Source: Platanthera guangdongensis (taxonomy: Eukaryota > Streptophyta > Magnoliopsida > Asparagales > Orchidaceae). From it: 64,000 nucleotides of DNA. Numbering within the stretch: position 1 is the stretch's first letter; every line of letters starts with the position of its first letter. Shown piece by piece: positions 54,601 to 63,510 of the stretch. The position numbers and the translations under genes were made by a program. The notes under the pieces were generated by a model. That model made no database searches and was not told where the DNA came from. It saw only the letters and a program-made list of their open reading frames with translations. The stretch is from positions 241,909,447-241,973,446 of the forward strand of contig CM077158.1 of assembly GCA_039583875.1 (NCBI GenBank), read 5' to 3'.

Positions 54601-57600
54601 GCAAGATATCCCTTCATCAGAGATCAAGGCCACGGATCCTGAGGAGCGACTGACCATCCGTTGGAGCTGTTGAAGTTGAGCACGCAGAGCAGCAATGTCG
54701 TCACGGTGGGTGAGGGAGGTCCGAAAGCAGCTGAAACAATAAGCGAATCTGACGCCATGCGGACTGAACTAAGGAGCAGCGAGAAGGCAACCTGCCCGAG
54801 CGGTTAGAACAAGACCGCAAACCGCACAGCAAGAGCCCGGAGACTAGCCGGGCGAGAATAGAAGACCGACAAGCACAATAAGGCAATATTGTCTGCAGCG
54901 GCAGTAGAAGAGACTGTGCGACAAGGACTTGTGACCAAGCTGCGCGGCAAGGAGAAACCACAACGATCAGCAAGCAGCAGTGACGAGGAGAGACCGCGCC
55001 AAGATCAAAAACAGCGAACAGGCACCAGACCGCGCGGTTAGAAGCAAGCCGCAACAAGATCGGTAGAAGCAGTCCACGGGACAGACCGCAACGGTCACGA
55101 GACACGGAGAGATCGCAGCAGCAGCAGCGGCAAACCGCGCGGTAAGCAGACCGGACCGCGGCGAACAGAACACTCCACAACGAACATACACCAAGCGGCC
55201 AAGCGGCAAGGAAGAGAGACCGCGCCCGATAAGAAACAGTCTTCAACGGTCACGGTGTTAACACACCAGCAGTAGGAAAGGCCACGACCAACAGATAGAA
55301 GAGAGCCCTCAACGGATAGAAACAAGTCGCGGTTGTAAGGAGAGAGAAGAAACCGAGCGAGAAGTCCGCACGGTCACGATGAGCACACCAGCGGCAAGGA
55401 AAGATGCCGCGACCTAGATGCGGAGCTCGCAGCGGTTAGGGAAGCCGGGGCGACTAAGAGAAGTCGCGGCGAGAAGAGAGGAGAGCTGCGAGATGGTGGG
55501 TATAAGAAACACGCCAGTTATGGAGGCCGCATCGACTAGGAGAAGTCGCGGCGAGAAGACGAGAAGGCGAGAACACGACGGGTAGAGAAGGAGACCGCAG
55601 CGAGTAGGCAGGAAGCGGGTATCCGGGAAGAAACCACGCAGTTAGAGGAAAAAAGGGAATAGACCCCACCAGACAGAGAGAGAGTTGTACAAAAGGGGGG
55701 GTGGGGGTAAAAGAAGAAGAAAAAGGAAAGGTGGAAGCCACGAGAGAGAGACAGAGCGGTTAGAAAGAGCTTAACCACGCGGGAAGCCGCGGTTAGAAAA
55801 GTAGTTCACGAGAAGCCGCGGTTTGAAAAGATCTTAACCGCGCGGAGGACCGGTTTGGTTCTGATACCATGTAGAGAAGTGGTCCAAACCTTGTATATAC
55901 TTCTTGAATAATCCAAATACAAGTATGAGTACATATATATAGGAGAGAAGAGAGAGAAAACATCCTATACAGAAGATGTGAGACTAAACAAAAAGATTAT
56001 AAATGGGCCAACTTATTGGGCCTTTACATTGTTTTTTTCCTATATTCTCTAACACATGGCTTCTAATGAAGTCTGCACCATCATATTTCCTTACAATCAG
56101 CATTATCTAATAAGTTAAAGCTGCATTATAGTGAGGCAATGTGGGTTAAATAAAGGTAAAAAATGGTTAGGGGAAAAGAAAGAATGGATGTAGTTATTTC
56201 CTATATGTGAAATCTAATGGAATACTATAAGTAAAGGAAGCTTATTGACGTAGGGTAGGGTGTGTAGTGAACTTCTAGAATGCACACTAGTGGCGAGTGA
56301 GGGTTGACTCCCGACTTTCCAATGACTCAATGCATGCGCTACTTGCAGTTAAGCGCTAACAATTAACAAAAACAATTAAATATCATAATTAACATGCCAT
56401 CAATTCATAACCAAAAGAAGTATTTTCTTTTAAGCTTAAGGCGGTGGCTTTCCTCTGCACGGAGGGCCAAAAACAAGCGCGCGGTTAATCAATCCTTCAT
56501 GCAGTTAGAAATTTATCAAGGAGTAAACACTATAATGAACTGAAAGCACAAACAAGCATGTAATAAACAAACAACAACAATGTTTTACAACCATCATCCA
56601 ATACAAAACACAACACAAAATATTAGGGCTACTGTAATAAGGTTAGATCTGAGCGTTGAACCGCTAATCAAAGAGTTCCGGTGGAGGGCGGACTCGAGTA
56701 AGGGGAAGATCGGTTGGGGATCTGGGCTGGAATGCCCAGATCAGGGCAGATCGGGTGGTGGAAGTGGGTTTGGAGGTGGTTCCACAGTGTGAGGGCGACA
56801 ACAACAGATAAGGAAGGGAAGGGGCGGCTGGATCTGGGCTGGAGAGCCCAGATCTGGGTGGTTCCAGCGGGGAAAACAGAGTTGGAGGAGGTTTCACGGG
56901 GTGGGGGCGGCAACAACAAGTAAGGAGGGGAGGAGGCGGTTGGATCTGGTCTGGAGTGCCCAGATCTGGGTGATTCCGGTGGGGGAGGAGAGGTTGGAGG
57001 TGCTTTCCGTGATGGGGGGGGGGTGGCAGCAAGACGGGCTGATCTGGGAGGGGGAATAGAGGCGGCGGCTAGACAGTAGGGTGGACTGTGGAGGAGGGGA
57101 GGCAGTTTGTGGGGAGTGGACTGGAGGGGGATTTGAGGGGATGCCGTGGCTGGGCAACAAGGTGGAGGGCGTAAACAGAGGGGAAAACCGAAGATACAAG
57201 AAGCTTACCTGATGAGTCGTCACCAAGGGGTTTTACGGAGTCGACCGCGGAGGGGATTATTGGAAATGAGGAAGAAGCTCTCCAAATTTCAGCAATGAAT
57301 CATAAAGTGCAGCCCCGACATCTATTTACAAGAAACTAAAATTAGGGTACCCAGAATCAACAACTATGATTGGCCGATGCTTTCAGGGTCATAAATACAT
57401 GGAACAATGTGCGAAAATATTAAAGCTATATATGAAAAAAAAGATCGGAACGGTGAGCTGGACACATCCGCGGTCGCGGATCGCTGATTCGATCAAGTCC
57501 GCCTGTGTGAATAAACAAAGGTGGGTCCGCCTTGCGCCGAGTCATGCTAAATGGTCCCCCATCACTTATGCTAGGAAAGTTATCACTGTCATGCAAAACA

Positions 57601-58116
57601 AGTGAGGAATTGTGCATGATGTCATTTTGATCCTTGTTGATTTTTTTAATTACTATTGAATTCTTTATTTGGAGGCTTTATCCTTTTTATGACTGATCTT
57701 TAGGAACAGTATTTAGCTGGAAATTCCTTGCAAAAAGTGTTTGGTTTACTAACATAATAGATTTGTGATTCCTTTGAACTTGTAGGTGGTTATTGGTGGT
57801 GGTCAGGATGCATCAGCTGTTACAAGAACTGATCATCGGGCTGGGAAGTTTGAGGCTAAGTTCTTCCACAAGGTTAGCTTCTGTTTACCAAAAGGGGAAT
57901 TACCAAACCATTTGGCAATTGACTCTTTAGAATATTTCATACTGGTTTTATGATATGGCCTATTTAAAATACTTGTTGCCCCTTGTCACTGTTTTATGGA
58001 GTCTTTTTTTTTACTCCTTTTGGTTCTTTGCTGCAGATTCTTCAAGAAGAGATTGGGGGTGTAAAAGGTCATTTCGGACCAATAAATGCCTTGGCATTCA
58101 ATCCCGATGGAAGAAG
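36470..58116 (+). CDS. TIF3I1: eIF3i, WD40 subunit of translation initiation factor 3 (7 exons seen, 3' end off window)
   Basis: Coding join: 36470-36653, 37932-38147, 49629-49756, 50528-50647, 50732-50821, 57786-57872, 58037-58116. That is 905 nt, 301 codons plus two bases, with every intron GT...AG and the phases matching. The product starts [19 protein letters not shown] and follows plant eIF3i throughout, including WD-type ends [18 protein letters not shown] and AKLWDSRTL. eIF3i is a seven-bladed propeller that binds eIF3b and eIF3g on the 40S subunit in the cytoplasm. The family is about 326 residues, so about 25 remain (SSGGEDGYVRLHHFD region), not found before 64000. Introns 2, 5 and 7 are enlarged by transposons. 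No coding defect is visible. Confidence 0.95.
36654..37931 (+). other. eIF3i intron 1 (1278 bp)
   Basis: GTAAGT to GTGTGCAG. Holds the MITE at 36941-37159; the rest is AT-rich with no recognised feature. Confidence 0.85.
36941..37159. mobile_element. MULE-like MITE in eIF3i intron 1 (219 bp)
   Basis: Imperfect terminal inverted repeats of about 40 bp (AAGGATTCTCTCCATTTCTG... and ...ATGGGGAGGATTCGGATCC), both including AAATGGATAGTATC pairing. A perfect 9-bp TSD TGGTGAACG lies at 36932-36940 and 37160-37168. Confidence 0.85.
37932..38147 (+). CDS. TIF3I1: eIF3i exon 2
   Basis: Reads [20 protein letters not shown], then [20 protein letters not shown] and [12 protein letters not shown]. Acceptor GTGTGCAG, donor GACC/GTATGA. 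This exon contains the second WD repeat. Confidence 0.95.
39185..39330 (-). mobile_element. LINE 3' end fragment
   Basis: The minus strand reads [10 protein letters not shown], then [19 protein letters not shown], the last conserved residues of plant LINE ORF2 (DRxxWRxRIxxADP). The typical tail CCGACCCCACT...GATAAAGGCTTGAGTGT follows. A short truncated copy. Confidence 0.65.
39385..39705. mobile_element. Fold-back MITE in intron 2
   Basis: Left arm CTTGCACCCCTCTTATTTTG, ACAAAAACCTCCCCT, CAATGTTACAAAACATAAC; the right arm is its reverse complement, centred near 39552. The two minus and plus ORFs here come from the arms. Confidence 0.75.
39714..39940. mobile_element. MITE with TTTTAGGTGCGTTTCTC ends
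   Basis: Inverted termini AATTTTAGGTGCGTTTCTC / GAGAAACGCACCTAAAATC about 225 bp apart. TSD not established. Confidence 0.7.
41690..42960 (-). pseudogene. Decayed Ty1/copia gag to protease, a different family from C and D
   Basis: The minus strand carries [52 protein letters not shown] (the UBN2-type Gag pattern), further on a CYNCEKK zinc-knuckle half near 42075, then [12 protein letters not shown] remains of the protease WIVDSGCS region near 41875. Numerous stops and shifts. No LTRs identified with confidence. Confidence 0.65.
43795..43835 (+). mobile_element. LINE 3' tail
   Basis: GGATAAAGGCTTGAGTG followed by GTTGTTGTTGTA, the usual plant LINE tail, plus strand, opposite to that at 39185-39330. 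Confidence 0.45.
43855..44037 (-). mobile_element. 3' LTR of copia C
   Basis: TGTAGAAATGG...TTCCAACA; left boundary of the element. Confidence 0.9.
44054..44600 (-). pseudogene. RNase H of copia C
   Basis: Reads [38 protein letters not shown] and [20 protein letters not shown] (SDADYAG and SSAEAEY are the conserved copia RNase H boxes). A frameshift near 44290 separates the tail [18 protein letters not shown] and LTKALSS. Confidence 0.85.
44601..45790 (-). pseudogene. Reverse transcriptase of copia C
   Basis: 45734-44844 reads [69 protein letters not shown] and [15 protein letters not shown] (YVDD intact). A stop replaces Tyr after LSQRK (44844); the chain then continues through [14 protein letters not shown] and [20 protein letters not shown] to a shift near 44600. 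Confidence 0.9.
45791..47110 (-). pseudogene. Protease and integrase of copia C
   Basis: One long open frame. Protease [13 protein letters not shown] (DSG), then the HHCC region [17 protein letters not shown] ... CDTCILGKQ. The integrase core reads [35 protein letters not shown] and [20 protein letters not shown] (D, D, E). It ends VIRVYSRR and shifts frame near 45780. This is the best preserved part of C. Confidence 0.9.
47300..48125 (-). pseudogene. Gag of copia C
   Basis: Starts [20 protein letters not shown]. Core blocks: [56 protein letters not shown] and [17 protein letters not shown] frameshift near 47500 leads to an [11 protein letters not shown] basic tract and an intact zinc knuckle [14 protein letters not shown] (C-x2-C-x4-H-x4-C). 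Confidence 0.85.
48126..48930 (-). other. Long 5' leader of copia C with GGACTGGAGGAGGCCGCGG repeats
   Basis: About 800 bp between PBS and gag. At 48135-48370 a 25-30-bp unit GGACTGGAGGAGGCCGCGG is repeated. No coding content is supported. Confidence 0.7.
48931..48946 (-). promoter_or_regulatory. Primer-binding site of copia C
   Basis: The minus strand reads TGGTATCAGAGCCAGG directly next to the LTR end; the first 12 bases fit the 3' end of initiator tRNA-Met. Confidence 0.9.
48947..49130 (-). mobile_element. 5' LTR of copia C
   Basis: Nearly identical to 43855-44037. Confidence 0.9.
49629..49756 (+). CDS. TIF3I1: eIF3i exon 3
   Basis: Reads (Q)[20 protein letters not shown] and [20 protein letters not shown], ending GAG/GTATGC. 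The third WD-type strand VRIWD is here. Confidence 0.95.
49757..50527 (+). other. eIF3i intron 3 (771 bp)
   Basis: GTATGC to TTTGTAG. No repeat recognised. Confidence 0.85.
50528..50647 (+). CDS. TIF3I1: eIF3i exon 4
   Basis: 40 codons: [20 protein letters not shown] then [20 protein letters not shown]. Donor AAG/GTTTGT; intron 4 is only 84 bp. Confidence 0.95.
50732..50821 (+). CDS. TIF3I1: eIF3i exon 5
   Basis: 30 codons: [20 protein letters not shown] then [10 protein letters not shown]. Acceptor TCCTAAG, donor CAT/GTAAGC. Confidence 0.95.
51289..51472 (-). mobile_element. 3' LTR of copia D
   Basis: TGTAGAGAAGTGG...CTCTAACA, followed by CTCCCCCGC (polypurine tract on the minus strand). 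Confidence 0.9.
51480..51992 (-). pseudogene. RNase H of copia D
   Basis: Reads [57 protein letters not shown] and [18 protein letters not shown], ending LTKALSRK. A single stop (51990-51992) separates it from the RT frame (APG stop GLVY), otherwise open. Confidence 0.9.
51993..53300 (-). pseudogene. Reverse transcriptase of copia D
   Basis: Part of a 611-codon open frame: [102 protein letters not shown] and [17 protein letters not shown]. The YVDD box is intact. Confidence 0.9.
53301..54700 (-). pseudogene. Protease and integrase of copia D
   Basis: Protease [13 protein letters not shown] at about 54575; INT N-terminus broken (frameshift near 54215); core pieces [27 protein letters not shown] and [18 protein letters not shown]-terminal HIFVGYS-like [16 protein letters not shown]. 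Two or three shifts between 53720 and 54220. Confidence 0.85.
54701..55852 (-). other. Leader of copia D in place of gag, with AACCGCGCGGTTAG repeats
   Basis: About 1.15 kb. Units such as ACCGCGCGGTTAGAA, AAGCCGCGGTTAGAA and GAAGTCGCGGCGAGAAG recur. It starts in the spacer that in C lies between zinc knuckle and protease. No Gag block is readable on either strand. Confidence 0.7.
55870..56054 (-). mobile_element. 5' LTR of copia D
   Basis: The PBS TGGTATCAGAACC follows it on the minus strand (55869-55857). Confidence 0.9.
56246..57564 (-). mobile_element. Solo LTR of the gypsy F family
   Basis: 1319 bp, TGACGTAGGG...CCCCCATCA on plus, that is TGATGGGGG...CTACGTCA on minus. A perfect TSD CTTAT (56241-56245, 57565-57569) surrounds it. 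On the minus strand it aligns with F's LTR at 59759-61132: CCAATCATAG, TAAATAGATG (promoter), AATTTGGAGA, TCGACTCCGT and TTGGTGACGACTC. Intra-element LTR recombination is the usual origin. Confidence 0.85.
56690..57050. repeat. About 120-bp repeat, three units, inside the solo LTR
   Basis: Each unit has GGATCTGGGCTGGAGAGCCC-like sequence, CAGATCTGGGTGGTTCC, a GGAGGTGGTTTC variant and GGCGACAACAACA. Confidence 0.75.
57786..57872 (+). CDS. TIF3I1: eIF3i exon 6
   Basis: 29 codons: [20 protein letters not shown] then KFEAKFFHK, the highly conserved GGGQDA segment. Acceptor CTTGTAG, donor AAG/GTTAGC. Confidence 0.95.
58037..58116 (+). CDS. TIF3I1: eIF3i exon 7
   Basis: [20 protein letters not shown] then FNPDGR plus AG, which needs a next exon starting with the third base of a Ser/Arg codon before F-S-S-G-G-E. 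Donor AAG/GTATTT. Confidence 0.95.
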
Positions 58117-59027
58117 GTATTTTTTCTTTTCATTTCTTTTTTAATGCCATTTTTTACTTTATAGCTTCTGGCTACAAACATTCTCCACTTTTGCTTCCCT
58201 CTCTTCAAATCAGGTTTGATTTTATGTTATTCTTAGGATTTTAGGAGCCTAATACTGAAAGACATAAATTGTTAGAATTCAGCCGTTTAGTTAGTTAACT
58301 TTCAGCAGCTTTTTAAATAGTGATTGTTGTATTGGAAATTATATTTTGTTCTTCCACTTTTTTGAGTTGATGTTTTTTTATTTGCTCCATAGAACATTTT
58401 TAATTTTCAGGCCCAATTTTTTTGGGAAATATCATGATGAAAACATAAAATTAATTCTTCCTGGTAGCATCACCTGCATGGCAAATTTGGACTTATATCT
58501 ACTGTTTAGGATATATTTTATCACCTAATATTTATGAAAATAGGTTCTCATTCGTTCTCTCTATTTGTATCCCATTTCAATTATGATGGGGGGAAGAATC
58601 ATGACTATTCCTATTTGTAAAGCATCATAGCGAAGCTATTGATGAATAATACATTTTTTGAAATTTAATCTGGTCAGTCACTAAGTTTTTGGATAATAAA
58701 TATAAAAAATGATTAATAAGACAAATGCTTTAAAATATTTTTCTTGAAATTAGTCCATTTGTAATGCTATAAGCTGGCTGTTATTGAATTAAACTGAGGT
58801 TTGTGTTTATTTTGAGAATTTTGATTAAGAAAAAGTTCCTAATTTTGAACTCAACTTTTACAAAACAGCCGTTCACTTTTGCTGTTAATTTATGATGTAA
58901 TAAAATAATATACATGTAATTGTAATGATGAATAAAATTAGAACTCAACCAAGAGTTAAATTGAAGTCGCTATTAATCTTGTTGATTCCAGGTTGCAGTA
59001 GATACTGATTGGAAACCAAACAAATGA
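58117..59027 (+). other. eIF3i intron 7, host part
   Basis: AT-rich intron sequence; no exon-8-like GGAGGTGAAGATGG was found here or further right. Intron 7 therefore exceeds 5.9 kb. Confidence 0.7.
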
Positions 59028-59758
59028 TGTTATTGTGGAGATACGCCCAAAAATATTGAGAAATAACTTGAAATCTTATTAATTCTCTTTTTCATACATA
59101 AATACAAGTATGTGTACATTTATACAGAAAGAGAAAGGGTGAGAAGAATCCCCATTCAAGATGTGGGAGTAAAACAAAAAGAGGAAGAGGGCCTAATATG
59201 GGCCTTTACAGGATTTCCTTCTAACACTCCCCTGCAAGCTGGAGCGTACAAGTCATAAACACCAAGTTTGGATAAGAACTGATGAAACAGAACACGAGAT
59301 AAGACCTTTATGAGTAGATCAGCAACATGGTCAGTAGCTGGAACATGTTTCAACTCTAGCTTCTTCATTTGAACTTTTTCTCAAACGAAGTGACAGTCAA
59401 CTTCAATGTGTTTCGTCTGTTCATGGAAAACCAGATTCTTCGCTATGTGTATAGCCGCTTGACCGTCACAAAGTAAAGTAGCTGGTGAGGAAAGTTTGAC
59501 TCCCAGATCACCTAGGAGACCCTCAAGTCATGTTAGCTCAGATACAACGGAGGCCATCGACCGGTACTCAACTTAGGCCGAAGAGGGAGCAATCACAAAT
59601 TGTTTCTTGCTACGCCAGGTAACAAGGTGACCTCCAAGGTAAGTACAAAATCCGTTGGTGGAACGCCTATCATCCAGGGTGCCAGCATAGTCTGCATCCG
59701 AATATGCAACCAATGTTAGAGAGAAAGAGGAAGATGTTTTGTATACCAACCCAGCAGC
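59028..59758 (-). mobile_element. Ty1/copia E, 3' LTR and RNase H end, interrupted by gypsy F
   Basis: LTR about 59028-59226 (TGTTATTGTGG...TTCTAACA), polypurine tract, then minus-strand RNase H pieces: LVKLSSP-like, [20 protein letters not shown] and [18 protein letters not shown]. It is related to C and D but more decayed. The element breaks exactly where the F LTR begins (59759), so the rest of E should lie beyond F. Confidence 0.8.
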
Positions 59759-61132
59759 TGATGTGGAGCAGAGACGAGGACAAATTTTGTGCCCGTTCAG
59801 GCCTTATTTGGTGACTTACCATATATGACGTGCCCGAATCGACGATCAGACTCCGCAGATGTGTCCGAATTCCCATTGCGAATCGATTTGATATATTATT
59901 TTACTATGTTTGCATTTATTTTGATGTATTTGGGTAGCCTCACCTCCGACCAATCATAGCCCCCGTTGATGGGGGATGCCCTAATTTTTGTTTTATTATA
60001 AATAGATGTGATAGGGGGCTGGTCTAGGCATTGCAGAATTTGGAGAAAGCTAATTCCGGATTCCCGCGATCCCGCCACGGTGCCGACTCCGTGGAACCCT
60101 AGGTGACGACTCTTAGGTTTGTATCTCCTCCCCAAAGTTTTCCCTAACCCTCTCCCGCAGCCACTCAATCCCTCCCAAACGCAGCCACAGAGGGATGCCA
60201 AGGAAATCCCCTGTTCATTTTCATTTCACTGTTAGATAATAAAATTTACAATTCAACTATATAGTTCCCCCTCCCCTGTGCTGCCGCCCAACCCTTCCTC
60301 CGCCAGCCCGCCCCCTCCCCTAAGCCGCCTGCCGCATCTCTTCTTCCCACCGTGGAGCCACTGCATCACTTGCTAATTCCCTCCAGCCACCACGCCACAG
60401 GCCACCGCCCCCTTCTCCACTGTCTACAGTGCCGCCAGCCCCACTCCCGCCCATCTACAGCAACCACCGGCCCACCACAGTCGCCGCCTCTTCACCCTAG
60501 CCTCCCTGTCATTGCCTCCAAGTCCTACCCTTCGTGGAACCACCTTCCAAAACCTTCCACTTTCCAGATCAGTCCAGATCTGGAATTTTTCGGCCCGGAT
60601 CCGACCTCATATTGCCGGATCTACCCTTCCCCACCTGGATCTATACCTTCGCTGCCGGATCCATTCATTTCCGGTCGGATTCCCCCTTCCACCGCCGAGG
60701 ACAGCCTCCTATGCTATTTTCCACGCCGCCGGTTCCACATCGGATCGCCGTCCACGCATCTTCGGCTCCAAAATCTTCAGTGTCTTGGTCAGCCCACTAT
60801 TTGATGAGTTTTCGTTGTACCGAATTATTATTTTCAGCATATTTATATTGGATTCAATCTTATACTCGTTTGGATATCTTGTATGGTAGTTGGTTGTTTT
60901 CAAATTATTATTGTGATTTGCAAGGTTTATTTACCATGCACTCTTGCTTTGGCCCTCATCGCAGAGAAAAGCCTAACCTTGTTTGCCCAAATAAATTATT
61001 CTGTCTTGCTTTGAATTGTTTGTGGGATGATTTTATTTATTATCTAATTTGTGATCTAACTGTCAGACTTTTGCATAACATGTAGGGTTTGATCGCCGCA
61101 TTTCTCGCCGCCTATAGATTCATCCTGCGTCA
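59759..61132 (+). mobile_element. 5' LTR of gypsy F (about 1374 bp)
   Basis: TGATGTGGAGCAG...ATCCTGCGTCA. Includes CCGACCAATCATAGCCCCC, a TATA-like ATTATAAATAGATG near 59994, CGACTCCGTGGAACCCTAGG, and a proline-rich-looking CT tract (60250-60700) that is open on plus but has no known domain. Confidence 0.8.
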
Positions 61133-61133
61133 G

Positions 61134-61145
61134 TTGGTATCAGAG
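61134..61145 (+). promoter_or_regulatory. Primer-binding site of gypsy F
   Basis: TTGGTATCAGAG one base after the LTR, initiator tRNA-Met type. Confidence 0.85.
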
Positions 61146-61199
61146 GGAGATTCCGCGCACTATTCGATACGCAGTCGTAGAGTCTATAGGTTTTTCATT

Positions 61200-62034
61200 A
61201 TGTCTTGGTGTCACAATTATTCCCATGCTCAATTTAGAGGTCTCGAGCCCACTTGCACCCGCTCTCACAGAACCCCGTTAGGGAGATCCTCACATTATTA
61301 TGACGATCATTCTCGATCACAGTACACCACTTTCAGAGATTGTGTTGACCCACCGACACGACCCCACTATGCTAGAGATGATCAATATGATGATTGTCGT
61401 CGTTCTTATCAGTACCTGCAAGCGAATCGTGTTGATACTTCGACACGACTCGGTTACCTTAAGAATGATTATTATGAGGATAGTCGTTCCAAGAGAGATA
61501 TTGAGAGTTAGTTTCGTACTGTTGCCCCTTCCTTTGACGGCTCATCGAGTCCCGAGTCTTTCAGTTATTGGCTCGTGGATATGAAATATTATCTTTATCA
61601 TTTTGAGCTATTCGGTGAGCGTCGCGTCAAGTTTTCGAAACTTAGACTTCTTGATCAGGCGAGGGCTTATTGGTCTAGCGTTGAGAGGACCTGCGAGCGA
61701 GACCGTTTTCGTCACATCACTAGTTGGGAGGACATAAAGCGTACATTGTGTCCGAGATATCTGCCTTTGTCGTATCGAAATCGCTTTCTCGAACAATTAT
61801 TTTCCCTTCAGCAAAGATCCATATTTGTCGTTGAGTACAAGGATCGATTTGATGAGTTAGTTGCGAGGAGCGATATCCGAGAGGACCCAACCATGACCAC
61901 TACCAGATTTCGGTCCGGGCTTCGATCTGACATTCGTACTAAGGTAGTTTATCATAGCTCGGAGTCCCTCGAGTAGACATATCAGCTCGCTCTTCGTTAT
62001 GAACGGTCATTGAGATCTGCAAGAGATGGTCGAT
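61200..62034 (+). pseudogene. Gag of gypsy F
   Basis: MSWCHNYSHAQFRG opens it; an in-frame stop lies at 61509, and the frame continues with APSFDGSSSPESFSYWLVDM, RRVKFSKLRLLDQARAYW, DIKRTLCPRYLPLSYRNRFL and MTTTRFRSGLRSDIR. This is the Gag core of chromovirus-like gypsy elements. A second stop is at 61974. A zinc knuckle is not seen. Confidence 0.8.
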
Positions 62035-63195
62035 GAGATTCTCACCTTGACCTCCGCAGTACGAGCCCCTCCCATACTGAGGTCACCACGACGCTTACCA
62101 CTGTCCTGTCAGCCACGACAAAAGTGATATCTGATGCGGATTACTCTCACCCAAGTGAGGTGCATAGCCCAGTGAGTGACCTATCTCTTGTTTCTGGCCC
62201 GCCTCTTGAGACCCCCACTGAGAGCGAGCCTGGGCGACCTGCTGAGTCTGTAGTGTTGCGTCCCTCACCCACACCTCCTCCTCTGCAATACACCGGGTTA
62301 GTTAGCACCCCAACCATAGACCCATATCCTGACACCGCACCCACGGATCCTTTCTTGAGTGTAGGTCTGTGTCTCTCTCCCATTGTCATTACCCGGAGTC
62401 ACATCACGACTGAGAGCCCAGAGACTGATGTTGATCTCGTAGTGACTATGTCACCCATTCACGGGGACACGACCCCTTACGATGGTGCTCACATGGAGGA
62501 TCATGACCCTAGTGACAAGTTTTACGATGATCCCCCTGTTGAGCCTTCTGATGAGCCACCACTTTCTGTTGAGGATGCGATTCGGGCGAGACGCTCGTTT
62601 ATGAGGTTTGAGTTATTGGCGTCTCTTTCGCTATCATCTATAGTCTTGCCCCAAAGAATTGATCTTGCGTGAAAAATAATGTATGTAGGGTCTTCTTTGA
62701 GTACGCTTGAGCATACTCATATTTTGAGGGCCTACCTTATGGTGCATCGTACCCTCGATGAGTTTTGGGACGCACTACTTGCTGACCCACCAGACAAGCT
62801 CTTTATTTTCGGGAACACACACCACACTCGACAGTCACGTCTTCTAATCGGCGTACACGACTTCCACTTAGGTGGTCGTCTTATCCGTGATGAATTTTCG
62901 TACACACCTCCTGACGTGCCCTCTGATGTGCTACGTTCTCCGAGAGACATTTGACTCTTTACGGGCTCAAATTTGAGTATAGATGTCTCTCACGGTCATC
63001 TGAGCACTCGTCTCACACGGGATGAATTTTTTTATACTCTGCCGAGAGAGCCTCCTGATAGGCCACCTTCTGTGGTAGATTTTTTTGGTTATTAGTAGAT
63101 TTTCTCATAGAGAGCATGTTGTGTCGGTCATGTTTTATTTGCATCATTTGCATGAGTCAGTTGAGTCGTTTCTTTATCATTTGTAAGAGTCTGTT
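62035..63195 (+). other. Non-Pol spacer of gypsy F
   Basis: An open frame of 182 codons (62124-62672) is rich in Pro, Ser, Thr and Asp with no known domain (EPGRPAESVVLRPSPTPPPL). Two later pieces repeat RLxRDEFxYT / PPDxPSDVL near 62880 and 63010. I do not recognise it; it may be captured or degenerate sequence. Confidence 0.4.
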
Positions 63196-63510
63196 GTGTT
63201 GTCTGTTTATCGTTTGCATATGTGGCATGAGCTGGTCCGACGAATAATCCATATTGGTAATAAATCTTGTAAATCACATGCGTATGTTCATTGGCAAGTG
63301 CAAATACTTCATGAAAGCGAGCATGTGATGATAAAAATCTGCGTTGTGAGGCTCCGTGCGAGGCTTGCTAAAAGCTTGAGCGTTTGGCGAACGGATCCTT
63401 ATATAATCATGAGACGAATCGAAACAAACATCTACAATCTTGATATCCCTGCAAGTATGGATATCCACATGGTATTTAATGTTGAAAATCTGACGCTGTA
63501 CCTAAGTTAT
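63196..63510 (+). pseudogene. Integrase C-terminus of gypsy F
   Basis: Reads VMIKICVVRLRARLAKSLSV and MRRIETNIYNLDIPASMDIH, then MVFNVENLTLYL. This is the usual end of gypsy integrase (VMIRIRPERFP... AYxIDLP...FNVxDLxxY). Upstream integrase and the rest of pol are missing. Confidence 0.65.

Larger units (their letters stand above)
51289..56054 (-). mobile_element. Ty1/copia retrotransposon D (gag missing)
   Basis: LTRs 51289-51472 and 55870-56054 (184-185 bp) differ at about 9 positions, so D is older than C. Flanks CATAG (51284-51288) and CATGG (56055-56059) fit a mutated TSD. The PBS TGGTATCAGAACC abuts the right LTR and the polypurine tract GCGGGGGAG abuts the left. Protease, integrase, RT and RNase H are readable, and C and D are clearly related. 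Between PBS and protease there is about 1.15 kb of repeat-like leader and no Gag. Confidence 0.9.
50822..57785 (+). other. eIF3i intron 5 (6964 bp)
   Basis: GTAAGC to AACTTGTAG. Holds copia D and a solo gypsy LTR. The host remainder (50822-51288, 56055-56245, 57565-57785) shows nothing else. Confidence 0.9.

Noticed and set aside
36470..58116. eIF3i as a processed or dead pseudogene
   Set aside because: Introns are present at conserved positions, all splice sites are canonical, phases match and no stop occurs in 301 codons.
60352..61085. Proline-rich ORFs (150 and 183 codons) in the F LTR
   Set aside because: They lie inside an LTR defined by homology to the solo LTR at 56.2-57.6 kb, which is open on the opposite genomic strand in the same way; CT-rich composition explains them.
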